A stretch of 64,000 nucleotides of DNA. It comes from Pseudoalteromonas luteoviolacea NCIMB 1944 (GTDB taxonomy: Bacteria > Pseudomonadota > Gammaproteobacteria > Enterobacterales > Alteromonadaceae). The notes below the pieces were generated by a model. The model was not told where the DNA came from. It did no database searches and was given only the letters and a program-made list of their open reading frames with translations. Below are positions 18,489 through 26,672 of this stretch, piece after piece (within the stretch, counting starts at the first letter, position 1; each line of letters opens with the position of its first letter). The translations under genes were made by a program, and so were the position numbers. Location of the stretch: the NCBI RefSeq assembly GCF_001625565.1, contig NZ_AUXS01000032.1:186001-250000 (forward strand), given 5' to 3'.

Positions 18489-20128
18489 TGCGATTTGCAA
18501 TCTGTTTTATTATTTTCGCTGTCGCACTGCCCGCTTTGGCCATTGACAGATTGACGGCCAGTGTTGACAAAAACCCTGTGTTGGTTGGTGAATACTTTAC
18601 GTTGACAATTGAAGCCAATGGTAAAGTCTCAGGGCAAATGCCTGACACTTCAGCCATCGCACAAAACTTTATTACGGGCCCTGTTAGTACCAGCTCACGT
18701 ACTCAGATCATCAACGGTAGTATGAGTAGTGCAACAAGCTGGCAAATGCAGGTTATGTCTCGAAGTGCAGGTGAGTTCACTATTCCTGCATTTGAAATAT
18801 CAGGTGCCAAGAGCCAACCAATCAACCTGCGCGTTGTAGCCAGAGAGGCGGATGACAGCCAGCAAAAAGACGTATTTGTCACCACAGAGCTCAACCCTCA
18901 ATCGTTATATGTGCAACAAGCAGCACTCTATACAGTAAAACTATTCATTGGTAAGGATTTACTTGAAGCACAAATGACCCCACCATCAATGGAAGATGGC
19001 TCTATCACTGCAATGGGTCAACAAGAAGAAAACTACGAAGTGCTAGATGGTCGCCGTTATCGAGTTATCACCAGAGAGTATTTAATACAACCACAAAAAA
19101 GTGGTAGTTATACAATCGAAGGGCCCATTTTCAACGGCCAAGTACGGGAAGGATATCGCAGAATGGCCGTAAGTGCCGTCGGTGATTCAATAGATGTGGA
19201 AATAAAGCCCATTCCTGATAACTATCGCGGCGCATGGCTGCCAAGCGAATTAGTTAATCTTGCAGAAGAATGGCAACCCGAGGATAACCAAGTAGTTGTT
19301 GGTTCTCCGATTACTAGAACATTTACATTGACAGCCTTAGGTATAACCAAAGAACAATTGCCCGATATTGAAGTACCCAGTGTAGATGGTTTTAGAATTT
19401 ATCCAGACGAAACAGACCGTAATCAAATGGCACGTGATGGGCGAGTCATTTCGCAAATGGTTGCATCTTATGCCCTACTCCCGCAAAAACCGGGGACATA
19501 TACACTGCCAGAACTAAAACTCCCTTGGTTCAACACAGTAATAAATCGCGTGCAATATGCCACTTTACCAGCCAGAACCATTGAAGTTGTCGCTGATCCC
19601 AATCAACCACAACAACCTATCGCTCAATCACAACCCAGTATGGTTTCCCAAACGCCTGCGCAACAATCCATCACTGACCCCCAAATAGTGTACAAGGAAG
19701 CAGAAAAATCTTGGTTAGACTGGGGACTAATGGGGTTAGGCTACCTTTTATGGTTTGTAACCTTGGCCTTGTGGCTTTTGAAAAAACCAGCCAAACCAGT
19801 AGCTGTTCCCTCAAGCGGATCAGAGGTTGCCGCTAATACAGATGTGACAGTGAGACTAAAACAATTGGGTAAAGCGGCCAAACAAGGCGACAACAGTCAG
19901 TTTTATACTTTGCTACGCCAATATGTCGAACTTGCGTTTGACCAGACACTCAAATCATGGTTAGACCAGCAAAGCCCCGAAATTCGGGAACAAATTGCAA
20001 AATTGCAGGCTTGCCTTTATAGTGCAAATAAGCAACAAGTCGATCTAGTGGCGCTATACAATCAAGTGTGTAAAATTAAAAAGCGTTCAAAATCAGATAC
20101 TAAGAATAGCTTAGAGAAGTTGTACTAA
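18482..20128 (+). CDS. BatD-like protein
   Basis: This 548-residue protein has a signal peptide (RFAICFIIFAVALPALA), then tandem Ig-like beta domains (from DRLTASVDKNPVLVGEYFTLTIEANG) and one membrane helix at about 417-437 before a roughly 100-residue cytoplasmic part. This is the BatD architecture. A second ATG lies at 18488, two codons in; either could be used. It is the last Bat gene, 51 bp before the sigma factor gene. Most of the protein should be periplasmic. Confidence 0.88.
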   Translation: MVMRFAICFIIFAVALPALAIDRLTASVDKNPVLVGEYFTLTIEANGKVSGQMPDTSAIAQNFITGPVSTSSRTQIINGSMSSATSWQMQVMSRSAGEFTIPAFEISGAKSQPINLRVVAREADDSQQKDVFVTTELNPQSLYVQQAALYTVKLFIGKDLLEAQMTPPSMEDGSITAMGQQEENYEVLDGRRYRVITREYLIQPQKSGSYTIEGPIFNGQVREGYRRMAVSAVGDSIDVEIKPIPDNYRGAWLPSELVNLAEEWQPEDNQVVVGSPITRTFTLTALGITKEQLPDIEVPSVDGFRIYPDETDRNQMARDGRVISQMVASYALLPQKPGTYTLPELKLPWFNTVINRVQYATLPARTIEVVADPNQPQQPIAQSQPSMVSQTPAQQSITDPQIVYKEAEKSWLDWGLMGLGYLLWFVTLALWLLKKPAKPVAVPSSGSEVAANTDVTVRLKQLGKAAKQGDNSQFYTLLRQYVELAFDQTLKSWLDQQSPEIREQIAKLQACLYSANKQQVDLVALYNQVCKIKKRSKSDTKNSLEKLY

Positions 20129-20179
20129 AAAATATGGCAAAAAATGAAATAATATTGCTAAAGGCAAGGTCTAGTTAGC

Positions 20180-20695
20180 ATGACCCAAAAACAAAAACGT
20201 TACGAATCTTTGGTTCAGGTTTACCATACGGAGTTATACCGCTTTGCTTATTGGTTATGCCAAGATCCAACCATTGCAGAGGATTTGGTTCAGGAAACAT
20301 TTTTACGTGCATGGCGCTCATTAGACGCACTGCAAGATGAAAAAGCAGCCAAATCCTGGTTATTAACTATTTTACGACGAGAAAATGCACGTCGTTTTGA
20401 GAGAAAACAATTTGATTACGCTGATGTCGAGAACGACACATTGGTCGACACCAAAAGTACAGCGTTAGATGATGAAATGGAACAAACTGTCGTACAAAGG
20501 CAAATTAGTCGATTAGCTCCAGAATATAGAGAGCCACTTTTACTGCAAGTTGTGATGGGGTGCTCAGGAGACGAGATCGCGGACATTTTAGAATTAAACA
20601 AAAATACAGTAATGACAAGACTGTATAGAGCAAGAAATCAGCTAAAAGAGGCACTAACTAACGTGAATGAATCAGCAAAGGGGGCATCAAACTGA
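20180..20695 (+). CDS. ECF-type RNA polymerase sigma factor
   Basis: This 171-residue protein has sigma region 2 (about 10-75: YRFAYWLCQDPTIAEDLVQETFLRAWRSLD) and region 4 (about 110-160: LAPEYREPLLLQVVMGCSGDEIADILELNKNTVMTRLYRARNQLKEAL). It lacks regions 1 and 3, as expected of an extracytoplasmic-function sigma factor. It overlaps the following membrane protein by one base (TGATG), the usual layout for a sigma/anti-sigma pair. Its regulon cannot be inferred here; the preceding Bat operon is a candidate. Confidence 0.92.
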   Translation: MTQKQKRYESLVQVYHTELYRFAYWLCQDPTIAEDLVQETFLRAWRSLDALQDEKAAKSWLLTILRRENARRFERKQFDYADVENDTLVDTKSTALDDEMEQTVVQRQISRLAPEYREPLLLQVVMGCSGDEIADILELNKNTVMTRLYRARNQLKEALTNVNESAKGASN

Positions 20696-21420
20696 TGGAT
20701 GATTTAGAATTTCGCCGTCGCCTGTTCGCCGATCCAAGCGATGAGCAACTTATAGACGAAGCGGAACAAGATCCAGCTAAAAAGCGTTTGCTTGACGAGG
20801 CGCAAGATTTCGACGCCTTGCTAGGTAATGCGTTAAATGTGCCTGTACCCGATGATTTGCAGGCAAAGCTGCTGAAAAACATGGAATCTGAGTCTGACAC
20901 ACAGTCATCGGAAAACGTTGTACAGCTATCTTGGTATAAGCGTTTTACTGTGCCAATTGCCTCAGCTGCATCGGTCGCTTTAGCTGTAATGGTGTATTTC
21001 AGTACAGTTGTGCCAACGCCTTTATACGCTGGCGAGCATGCTCTAGAACACGTTTATTATGAAGAAAGCGCTTTAAAGCTGAGTAAAGAAGTCACTTTGC
21101 AAGTGGTTAACGAAAAGCTTGCTATGCTCGGTGGTAAACTTGAGTCACTTCCCGGTAAAGTAACATATGCTACTTTTTGTAATTTTAAAGGTCAGCGCAG
21201 CTTGCACTTAATCTTTCAATCAGATCACGGGCCGATGACGGTATTTATTGTACCAAGTGAAAGTAATGATTACCGTCAAGGTGATACTCAATTTAACGAT
21301 GATCGTTACAGTGGCTCAATCAATAAAGGAGCAAATGCAGACACCATTTTAGTTGCAAAATTGGGCGCTCCTCTCGATAAATATCAAGGAGAAGTCAACG
21401 ACTCCTTACGTTGGCTGTAA
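20695..21420 (+). CDS. DUF3379 single-pass membrane protein, candidate anti-sigma factor
   Basis: This 241-residue protein has an acidic cytoplasmic N-terminal part with the sequence FRRRLFADPSDEQL, one membrane helix at about 85-106, and a periplasmic C-terminal part of about 135 residues. It matches DUF3379, a family usually encoded directly after ECF sigma factors in Alteromonadales and Vibrionales. The overlap with the sigma gene and the topology suggest it holds the sigma factor at the membrane. No zinc-binding anti-sigma motif (HxxxCxxC) is present. The anti-sigma role is inference. Confidence 0.82.
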   Translation: MDDLEFRRRLFADPSDEQLIDEAEQDPAKKRLLDEAQDFDALLGNALNVPVPDDLQAKLLKNMESESDTQSSENVVQLSWYKRFTVPIASAASVALAVMVYFSTVVPTPLYAGEHALEHVYYEESALKLSKEVTLQVVNEKLAMLGGKLESLPGKVTYATFCNFKGQRSLHLIFQSDHGPMTVFIVPSESNDYRQGDTQFNDDRYSGSINKGANADTILVAKLGAPLDKYQGEVNDSLRWL

Positions 21421-21424
21421 AACA

Positions 21425-21446
21425 GGGCGTGTAAAGCGCCCTTTTT
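21425..21446 (+). terminator. Intrinsic terminator after the sigma/DUF3379 genes
   Basis: GGGCG (21425-21429) pairs with CGCCC (21437-21441) around a 7-nt loop and is followed by TTTTT. It closes the long Bat-sigma transcription unit. Confidence 0.82.
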
Positions 21447-21530
21447 GTTCCCGAATCAATCCTATTTCAGTTCAATTTCTTGTCTAATTTCATTAGAATG
21501 ACAAACAGTATTTAAACTTAGAGGAAAACC

Positions 21531-22397
21531 ATGAAACAATTTTTTGTTTTATTGACTATCGTTTCGATGTTATTTGCAACAGCTTTTGACGCTGAGGCTC
21601 GTAAGAAGTTTGGCGGCAAGAAAAAAGGCAAAACACATCAGACATCCACTGTACAACAAAAAAAGCAAGTTGATACTAAATCTCTTGCTGCACAGCAAGG
21701 CACTAAAAAGAAATCGAGTAAAAAAGGCATTATGGCTGGTGTTTTAGGTGGTCTGCTAGCAGGTGGCCTGATCGCTGCAATGATGGGTGATGATTTTGAG
21801 GGTTTCCAATTCCTTGAGATGATCCTATTCGCCATCGCAGCATTTGTTCTTTTCAAAGTCATAATGGGCTTTATGCGCAAAAAGCAACAGCCACAAATGG
21901 CAGGAGCTCCTAACTTTGGTCAGCAACAACAGCAGCAAAACCAAAGCTTCTCGCAACCTCAGCAATTTCAAGCAAACCAGACTGGCGGAGGATTTGGAGC
22001 ACAACAAGAAGTACCATTTAACTTGCCACGTGATTTCGACGTAAACGGCTTCCTACAAGGTGCTCGTTCGCACTACCAAACAATTCAAACCGCTTGGAAC
22101 AAGAAAGACTACGCAACAATGGCTGAATACTTGAGCCCAGAGCTTGTTGAAGAGTTCCGTCAAGAGCGTGAGCAGCAAGGCGACGTGGCAACGGAAGTTA
22201 TGTTTGTTGATGCAGAACTTGCTCGTGCTGATGTAAATGCTGACAAGTGGGAGATCAGCGTGATGTTCCGAGGCAAATACCGTGACTTAGGTGATATGCA
22301 AGAAGAGCCAATTCACGAAGTTTGGCACTTAGAGCGCAAAACACAAGGCGACGCGCCTTGGCTTATCGTAGGTGTTGAAGACCTAATTGAAAGCTAA
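21531..22397 (+). CDS. Tim44-like domain membrane protein
   Basis: This 288-residue protein has a signal-like N-terminus (FVLLTIVSMLFATAFDAEA), then a Lys/Gly-rich basic stretch (about 25-65), two hydrophobic segments (about 67-83 and 93-112), a Gln-rich linker, and a C-terminal Tim44-like domain (about 165-288: GFLQGARSHYQTIQTAWNKK). Tim44-like domains are membrane-associated binding modules; the bacterial function is not well defined. GAGGAAA precedes the ATG, and the gene is monocistronic with its own terminator. Confidence 0.87.
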   Translation: MKQFFVLLTIVSMLFATAFDAEARKKFGGKKKGKTHQTSTVQQKKQVDTKSLAAQQGTKKKSSKKGIMAGVLGGLLAGGLIAAMMGDDFEGFQFLEMILFAIAAFVLFKVIMGFMRKKQQPQMAGAPNFGQQQQQQNQSFSQPQQFQANQTGGGFGAQQEVPFNLPRDFDVNGFLQGARSHYQTIQTAWNKKDYATMAEYLSPELVEEFRQEREQQGDVATEVMFVDAELARADVNADKWEISVMFRGKYRDLGDMQEEPIHEVWHLERKTQGDAPWLIVGVEDLIES

Positions 22398-22410
22398 TTA
22401 TAAGCGTTAA

Positions 22411-22438
22411 AAATGGGCTCTAAAGGAGCCCATTTTTT
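22411..22438 (+). terminator. Intrinsic terminator after the Tim44-like gene
   Basis: ATGGGCTC (22413-22420) and GAGCCCAT (22426-22433) form an 8-bp stem with a 5-nt loop, followed by a run of six T. Confidence 0.88.
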
Positions 22439-22613
22439 ATCTGTCTGTTTTGTAAAACTATTTTTAAACTATCAGCACATAGACCACATATACAAAAACA
22501 CTCGGTATCTCACGACTTTTACGTACACATACGGGCTATTTCAACAATAAACAAACTAGGCCAACGCCCAGGCTCAAGCAGAGCTGTTCACCACATTCAT
22601 ATTTAATCCTGTA

Positions 22614-23456
22614 TTAACTTATTCCCCTTTCCTCATCAAGCTTTAGCTCTAGGTCGCATATTGCTGGTAAGGTGGCAAACCCCCACTCAGTTAACCTCTG
22701 ATAAGACTGGATGAAATCGAAAACTTGACGATTTGTCATGCCAACTCCTTTAGCCGCAATCAGCTTTTTTTCTTGCTCTAGACGCCACTTAAAAACTCGT
22801 TCAAAACTCTGACCATTCAAAAAAACCAATTTATCGAAGAGCTTGAACAATATCTGATAGTCCGCCGCTAAAAAGTGGTTTACCTGCGTACGATACTGGC
22901 CCATAGCATCGTTTTTCTGTTCAAATACGTTACAAGCACCTTGTATCAAATCTGCTGGTTGCACAGGTAGACCAAGGCACCACCCTTCAATGATAAGTAC
23001 ATCAAGCTTGGAAGACACCCGTTTCCATGCTGAAACTGGATAAGGGTTATCTGTCGATTTATCAAACTGAGGTAATATAAAAGGTTGACACTGTTTAAAC
23101 TGTGTGATGGCTGATATTGCAGCTTGCACATCATGAGTGCCGGGTGCACCACGAGTCGCGAAAGGAGCACTCAGACGTTTCGCAAGGTTTTGACGTTCAG
23201 ATTTACCGTAATAAAAGTCATCAATTGATACAAACTCGGCCAGATAGCCATGTGCACGTAAGTATGCAACATAATATGCAGCCAAAGTGGACTTGCCACT
23301 CCCTTGGCAGCCACTTATGGCTATACATTGAGGTTCAACTTGGCTATTAACTGTACTTTTAAACCAAGCGAGCGCTTTTTCAGTTTGCTGTATATATTGA
23401 GTGGGGACTTTGTGTGTTTCACAAAACAGCCTTTGCCACGATGCCAAAGCAGACAT
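22614..23456 (-). CDS. P-loop kinase resembling plant-type D-glycerate 3-kinase
   Basis: This 280-residue soluble protein has a Walker A motif GCQGSGKS at 49-56 and a phosphoribulokinase/uridine-kinase-like fold (FVSIDDFYYGK at about 96-106, VLIIEGWCLGL at about 152-162). The ordering fits the glycerate kinase family of plants and cyanobacteria, found in many gammaproteobacteria without a tested substrate. Its ATG directly follows the response-regulator stop (TAAATG), so it is translationally coupled to the BaeSR-like system. The substrate assignment is from family resemblance only. Confidence 0.75.
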   Translation of the reverse strand: MSALASWQRLFCETHKVPTQYIQQTEKALAWFKSTVNSQVEPQCIAISGCQGSGKSTLAAYYVAYLRAHGYLAEFVSIDDFYYGKSERQNLAKRLSAPFATRGAPGTHDVQAAISAITQFKQCQPFILPQFDKSTDNPYPVSAWKRVSSKLDVLIIEGWCLGLPVQPADLIQGACNVFEQKNDAMGQYRTQVNHFLAADYQILFKLFDKLVFLNGQSFERVFKWRLEQEKKLIAAKGVGMTNRQVFDFIQSYQRLTEWGFATLPAICDLELKLDEERGIS

Positions 23457-24128
23457 TTACATCACTTCAAATTTGTATCCAACACCATAGATAGAGTGGA
23501 TAAACTCGCTATCAGGGGCAATGTCTTGTAGCTTTTTGCGTATTTTTTTTATGTGGCTATCGATAGTCCTATCACTGACCACACGGTCATCATCATAGAT
23601 TGAATCCATTAATCGTGCACGGTTGTAGACACGTCCTGGGTGCTTAAACATAGTCTTTAGCAACATGAACTCGACATGCGTTAAATCGGTCCGTTGACCG
23701 TTATAATTAACAAACAATGTCTCTTCATCCAACACTAAACCTGTTTGTATCGGCGTTGAACTACTGGTACGCCTAAGAATAGCTTTAACACGCGCAACGA
23801 CTTCTTTTGGACTGTAAGGCTTGCATACGTAATCATCAGCGCCGACCTCTAAACCAAGTAGTCTATCGATTTCTTCGACTTTCGCGGTTGTCATAACAAT
23901 TGGTACATCTGAATCTTTGCGTACCTGTGTACAGATCTCAATGCCATCAACAGAAGGCAGCATTAAGTCCAATAAAATAATGTCGGGTGTAAAAGTTCGT
24001 ACTTTTTTTAATGCTTCAGCACCATCCATAACAATATCGAACTCATATCCAGCTTGCTCAAGATATTTACCTAATACAATTGCTAGTTTTTCTTCGTCTT
24101 CGACAATTAGTACTTTTTGTTTATTCAT
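23457..24128 (-). CDS. baeR: OmpR-family response regulator, BaeR-like
   Basis: I start at the ATG at 24126-24128, where the receiver begins (MNKQKVLIVEDEEK); a longer reading adds 17 non-homologous residues. The 223-residue protein has a receiver domain with phospho-acceptor Asp54 (ILLDLMLP) and a winged-helix output domain (YDDDRVVSDRTIDSHIKKIR). The stretch VEEIDRLLGLEVGADDYVCK is nearly the same as in E. coli BaeR, the envelope-stress regulator of efflux genes. It sits between the BaeS-like kinase (84-bp gap) and the coupled P-loop kinase gene. Confidence 0.88.
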   Translation of the reverse strand: MNKQKVLIVEDEEKLAIVLGKYLEQAGYEFDIVMDGAEALKKVRTFTPDIILLDLMLPSVDGIEICTQVRKDSDVPIVMTTAKVEEIDRLLGLEVGADDYVCKPYSPKEVVARVKAILRRTSSSTPIQTGLVLDEETLFVNYNGQRTDLTHVEFMLLKTMFKHPGRVYNRARLMDSIYDDDRVVSDRTIDSHIKKIRKKLQDIAPDSEFIHSIYGVGYKFEVM

Positions 24129-24212
24129 TTCAATGCCTTGGTGGTACTTTTCTGCTGTTAGTTTTGAATATATCAGCAATATTTACAAAATCCAGGTTAA
24201 CCAAACTGCCAT

Positions 24213-25688
24213 TTATTGCTCAAGAGGAAGCAAGACATCGACGCTAACACCGCCCAACTCGCTTTCACTCGCTTTGATAGAGCCATTATGTGCTTGAACA
24301 ATACTGGCACAAATAGCGAGCCCCAACCCAGAACCTCCTGAAGCCCTATCTCTAGCCTTATCCACTCGGTAGAGTCTATCAAATAGTTTTGGCAGCAATT
24401 CAGGATCTACACCCGGGCCACTGTCTTGCCATCGGATCAACAGATGGTTTTCTTCTTGAGAGATCACAACCTTAATTTTGCCGGCTAAGGCATCGCTAGA
24501 GTCAGTATAACGCAGCGTATTTTGCATAAAATTACCAAACAACTGAGAAAGCCGCGCTTCGTCACAATACAGCACTGTCTTTGATTGCACATCGATCGCC
24601 CACTCAAAGTGCTTGCTCTTCAGTGTGGCTAAGTGCGCATCAAAAGTATGGCCAATTATCTCTGAAATATCACACTCTGACATGTGGTAACTGAGCGATC
24701 CTCTATCTGACATAGAAAGCTGGTGTAAATCATCAACCAACTTTGTTAGCCGATTAATCTCATCATAGAGTGAATGAAGCTGAGCTTCGTCTGACTCGAT
24801 AATGCCATCAATCATCCCTTCAAGCTCAGCCTTAAATACCGCGATCGGCGTTCTCAACTCATGAGAAATATCAGCGATCCACTGCTGTCTAGAGTGCTGG
24901 TTTTCCGCCAGTGTAATTGCCAATGTGTTTAAATCTCTAGCAAGCAGCCCGAGCTCATCTTTACTATATGATTTAAAAGGTGCTTCGTAATTGCCTGACG
25001 CTATTTTTTTTGCCGCAGCTCTTAACGATAGAACTGGCGCGACTAAAAAGCGGCTAAATGGAATAGCTAATAGGCTACTAACCAGCATCGCTATAATCGC
25101 AATACCTAAAAACCAATGCTGCTGCCTGTTGGCGAAAACTGAATCTAATGAATTGCTTATTTCGAGGCCATTTTCAAGCCCGATATACCCGAGAAGCTTG
25201 CCTGAGTTGTCTTCATTTTCATACACTTCGAGCCAAAGTGTTTTATTTTTACTGTCCTTTTTTCCTTTCAATAGCTCACCAGTAGCTGACTTAAATACCA
25301 ACCTAGCTTGTGCCCCTCGCATGTGCCTAGGAGGGCGATCTTCTCTTCCCTCACGTCTTTCAGGCTCAGCCGGTCGATGATGTCTGGGCGGCCCTCTTCG
25401 TGGGCGCCTTACCATGTCGTCTATCTCATCTTGTGAGCGACCGTGAAACTCTCCAACCAATCTTGTCCAATGGGGGTTTCTTCTCGTCATCCACCCTTCA
25501 CCGTACATTTCAAAGTTCTCTCTGATAGTTGGCAAAATTGCGGTTAATTTAGCACGGCTACTGTCTTGCAAGTATTCTTTAAAGCTCTTTTCAAATGCCA
25601 GCTGATTTGCATAGTACACTGCCGATATAAGCACTGCGTTAACTAACAGCAATATAGCTAGCAGCTTTCGTCTTAGGGTTAACCTCAT
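24213..25688 (-). CDS. baeS: Sensor histidine kinase, BaeS-like, with Arg/His/Pro-rich periplasmic loop
   Basis: The ATG at 25686-25688 follows GGAG at good spacing; a GTG two codons earlier lies too close to it. The 491-residue protein has membrane helices at about 8-27 and 192-212, a HAMP domain, HisKA with phospho-acceptor His276 (ADISHELRTP) and an HATPase domain (DSGPGVDPELL, GGSGLGLAI). The periplasmic sensor carries an unusual stretch at residues 94-125 with 12 Arg, 3 His and many Pro. It pairs with the BaeR-like regulator downstream. The Bae assignment follows from the regulator. Confidence 0.88.
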   Translation of the reverse strand: MRLTLRRKLLAILLLVNAVLISAVYYANQLAFEKSFKEYLQDSSRAKLTAILPTIRENFEMYGEGWMTRRNPHWTRLVGEFHGRSQDEIDDMVRRPRRGPPRHHRPAEPERREGREDRPPRHMRGAQARLVFKSATGELLKGKKDSKNKTLWLEVYENEDNSGKLLGYIGLENGLEISNSLDSVFANRQQHWFLGIAIIAMLVSSLLAIPFSRFLVAPVLSLRAAAKKIASGNYEAPFKSYSKDELGLLARDLNTLAITLAENQHSRQQWIADISHELRTPIAVFKAELEGMIDGIIESDEAQLHSLYDEINRLTKLVDDLHQLSMSDRGSLSYHMSECDISEIIGHTFDAHLATLKSKHFEWAIDVQSKTVLYCDEARLSQLFGNFMQNTLRYTDSSDALAGKIKVVISQEENHLLIRWQDSGPGVDPELLPKLFDRLYRVDKARDRASGGSGLGLAICASIVQAHNGSIKASESELGGVSVDVLLPLEQ

Positions 25689-25856
25689 CGACACTCCATA
25701 AAAATCAAAGATACAAGCAGTAACTTAGCACCTAGCCTCACGATTACTGTTATATGGATCAATGCAGGTGGCGTAAGTCGCATATACAAGGCTGGTTTGT
25801 AGTCTACTGCAGAAATTATCAAATAAGATTGTGCAAAAATAGTGGAAGTTAGGTAA

Positions 25857-25881
25857 GCGAAGGCGATGAATTTACCTTCGC
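25857..25881. repeat. Small stem-loop downstream of the PilZ gene
   Basis: GCGAAGG (25857-25863) pairs with CCTTCGC (25875-25881) around 11 nt, 17 bp beyond the stop of the minus-strand PilZ gene. There is no T-run, so a terminator role is uncertain. Confidence 0.4.
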
Positions 25882-25897
25882 AATGGGTTAAAACGCC

Positions 25898-26194
25898 TTA
25901 GTTAAACTGAACGATTTCTAGGCCGACAACGTAACTGTCTTCTGCGGATTCATTACTGCTGCAACGAACAACTTTAGCACTGGCATTAAACGGAGGAATC
26001 GTTGTGCTTTTGCTGTTGATGAACACCGCAACCATCTCTCCAATTTCCAATGGGTGTTCAATTTCGATTGACAGCCCCGTAGCACTTAGGTCTTGACAAG
26101 TTCCAAGTAATTTTTCACCTGACTGGTTAACAGTCAACTCTGCTTGCGCATTGACCATCATACGCATAAAGCGACGCTTATCTTCATGGATCAT
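25898..26194 (-). CDS. PilZ domain protein (probable c-di-GMP receptor)
   Basis: This 98-residue protein consists of a single PilZ domain. It has the c-di-GMP-binding motif RRFMR (residues 7-11, RxxxR) and the second motif DLSATGLSIE (D/NxSxxG). Both are intact, so binding of c-di-GMP is likely. AGGAG precedes the ATG. It is encoded 9 bp after a stand-alone receiver protein on the same strand, suggesting a joint regulatory role, possibly in motility or surface behaviour. Confidence 0.9.
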   Translation of the reverse strand: MIHEDKRRFMRMMVNAQAELTVNQSGEKLLGTCQDLSATGLSIEIEHPLEIGEMVAVFINSKSTTIPPFNASAKVVRCSSNESAEDSYVVGLEIVQFN

Positions 26195-26203
26195 AGTGAG
26201 CTC

Positions 26204-26587
26204 CTAGACCATATTTTTTATTTTTTCCAAAAGCGATTGCATAGCGAATGGTTTTACCACATATTCATCACAACCTGCTTCATATCCTGCTTGTTTTTCT
26301 TGTTCAGATTCTAGACCTGATACCATCATGACCGGAATATCTTTGGTTTCGGGTGTATTTTTCAACATGCGGCAAGTGTCATACCCGTCCAACCCGGGCA
26401 TACAGACGTCTAACAAAATGACATCAGGTGGATCAGCTATCGCATTAGATAAACAACTGATCCCAGATTCCGCATAACTGAATTTAAACGCATCTGACAA
26501 AGCCATCGACAACATTTCGTAGTTAAAGTACTCATCATCAACAACTAACACATGCGGTGTTCTACTCCGTCTTTGCTGCGTGGACAT
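26204..26587 (-). CDS. Single-domain response regulator (receiver only)
   Basis: The ATG at 26585-26587 is preferred; a TTG ten codons earlier is the longer alternative. The 127-residue protein is just a CheY-like receiver with the acidic pocket (VVDDE), phospho-acceptor Asp60 (VILLDVCMPG), switch Ser (MVSG) and Lys (VVKPF). There is no output domain. It is co-transcribed with the PilZ gene downstream. Its kinase is unknown and not in this window unless the BaeS-like kinase cross-talks, which I have no evidence for. Confidence 0.88.
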   Translation of the reverse strand: MSTQQRRSRTPHVLVVDDEYFNYEMLSMALSDAFKFSYAESGISCLSNAIADPPDVILLDVCMPGLDGYDTCRMLKNTPETKDIPVMMVSGLESEQEKQAGYEAGCDEYVVKPFAMQSLLEKIKNMV

Positions 26588-26672
26588 AGTCAATGTCGCT
26601 TCCTTATCACAATCCAAAAATTTAAATCCTCTTATTAAGGTAATTGGCTGAAAGCAAAATGCAAGTCAATTC

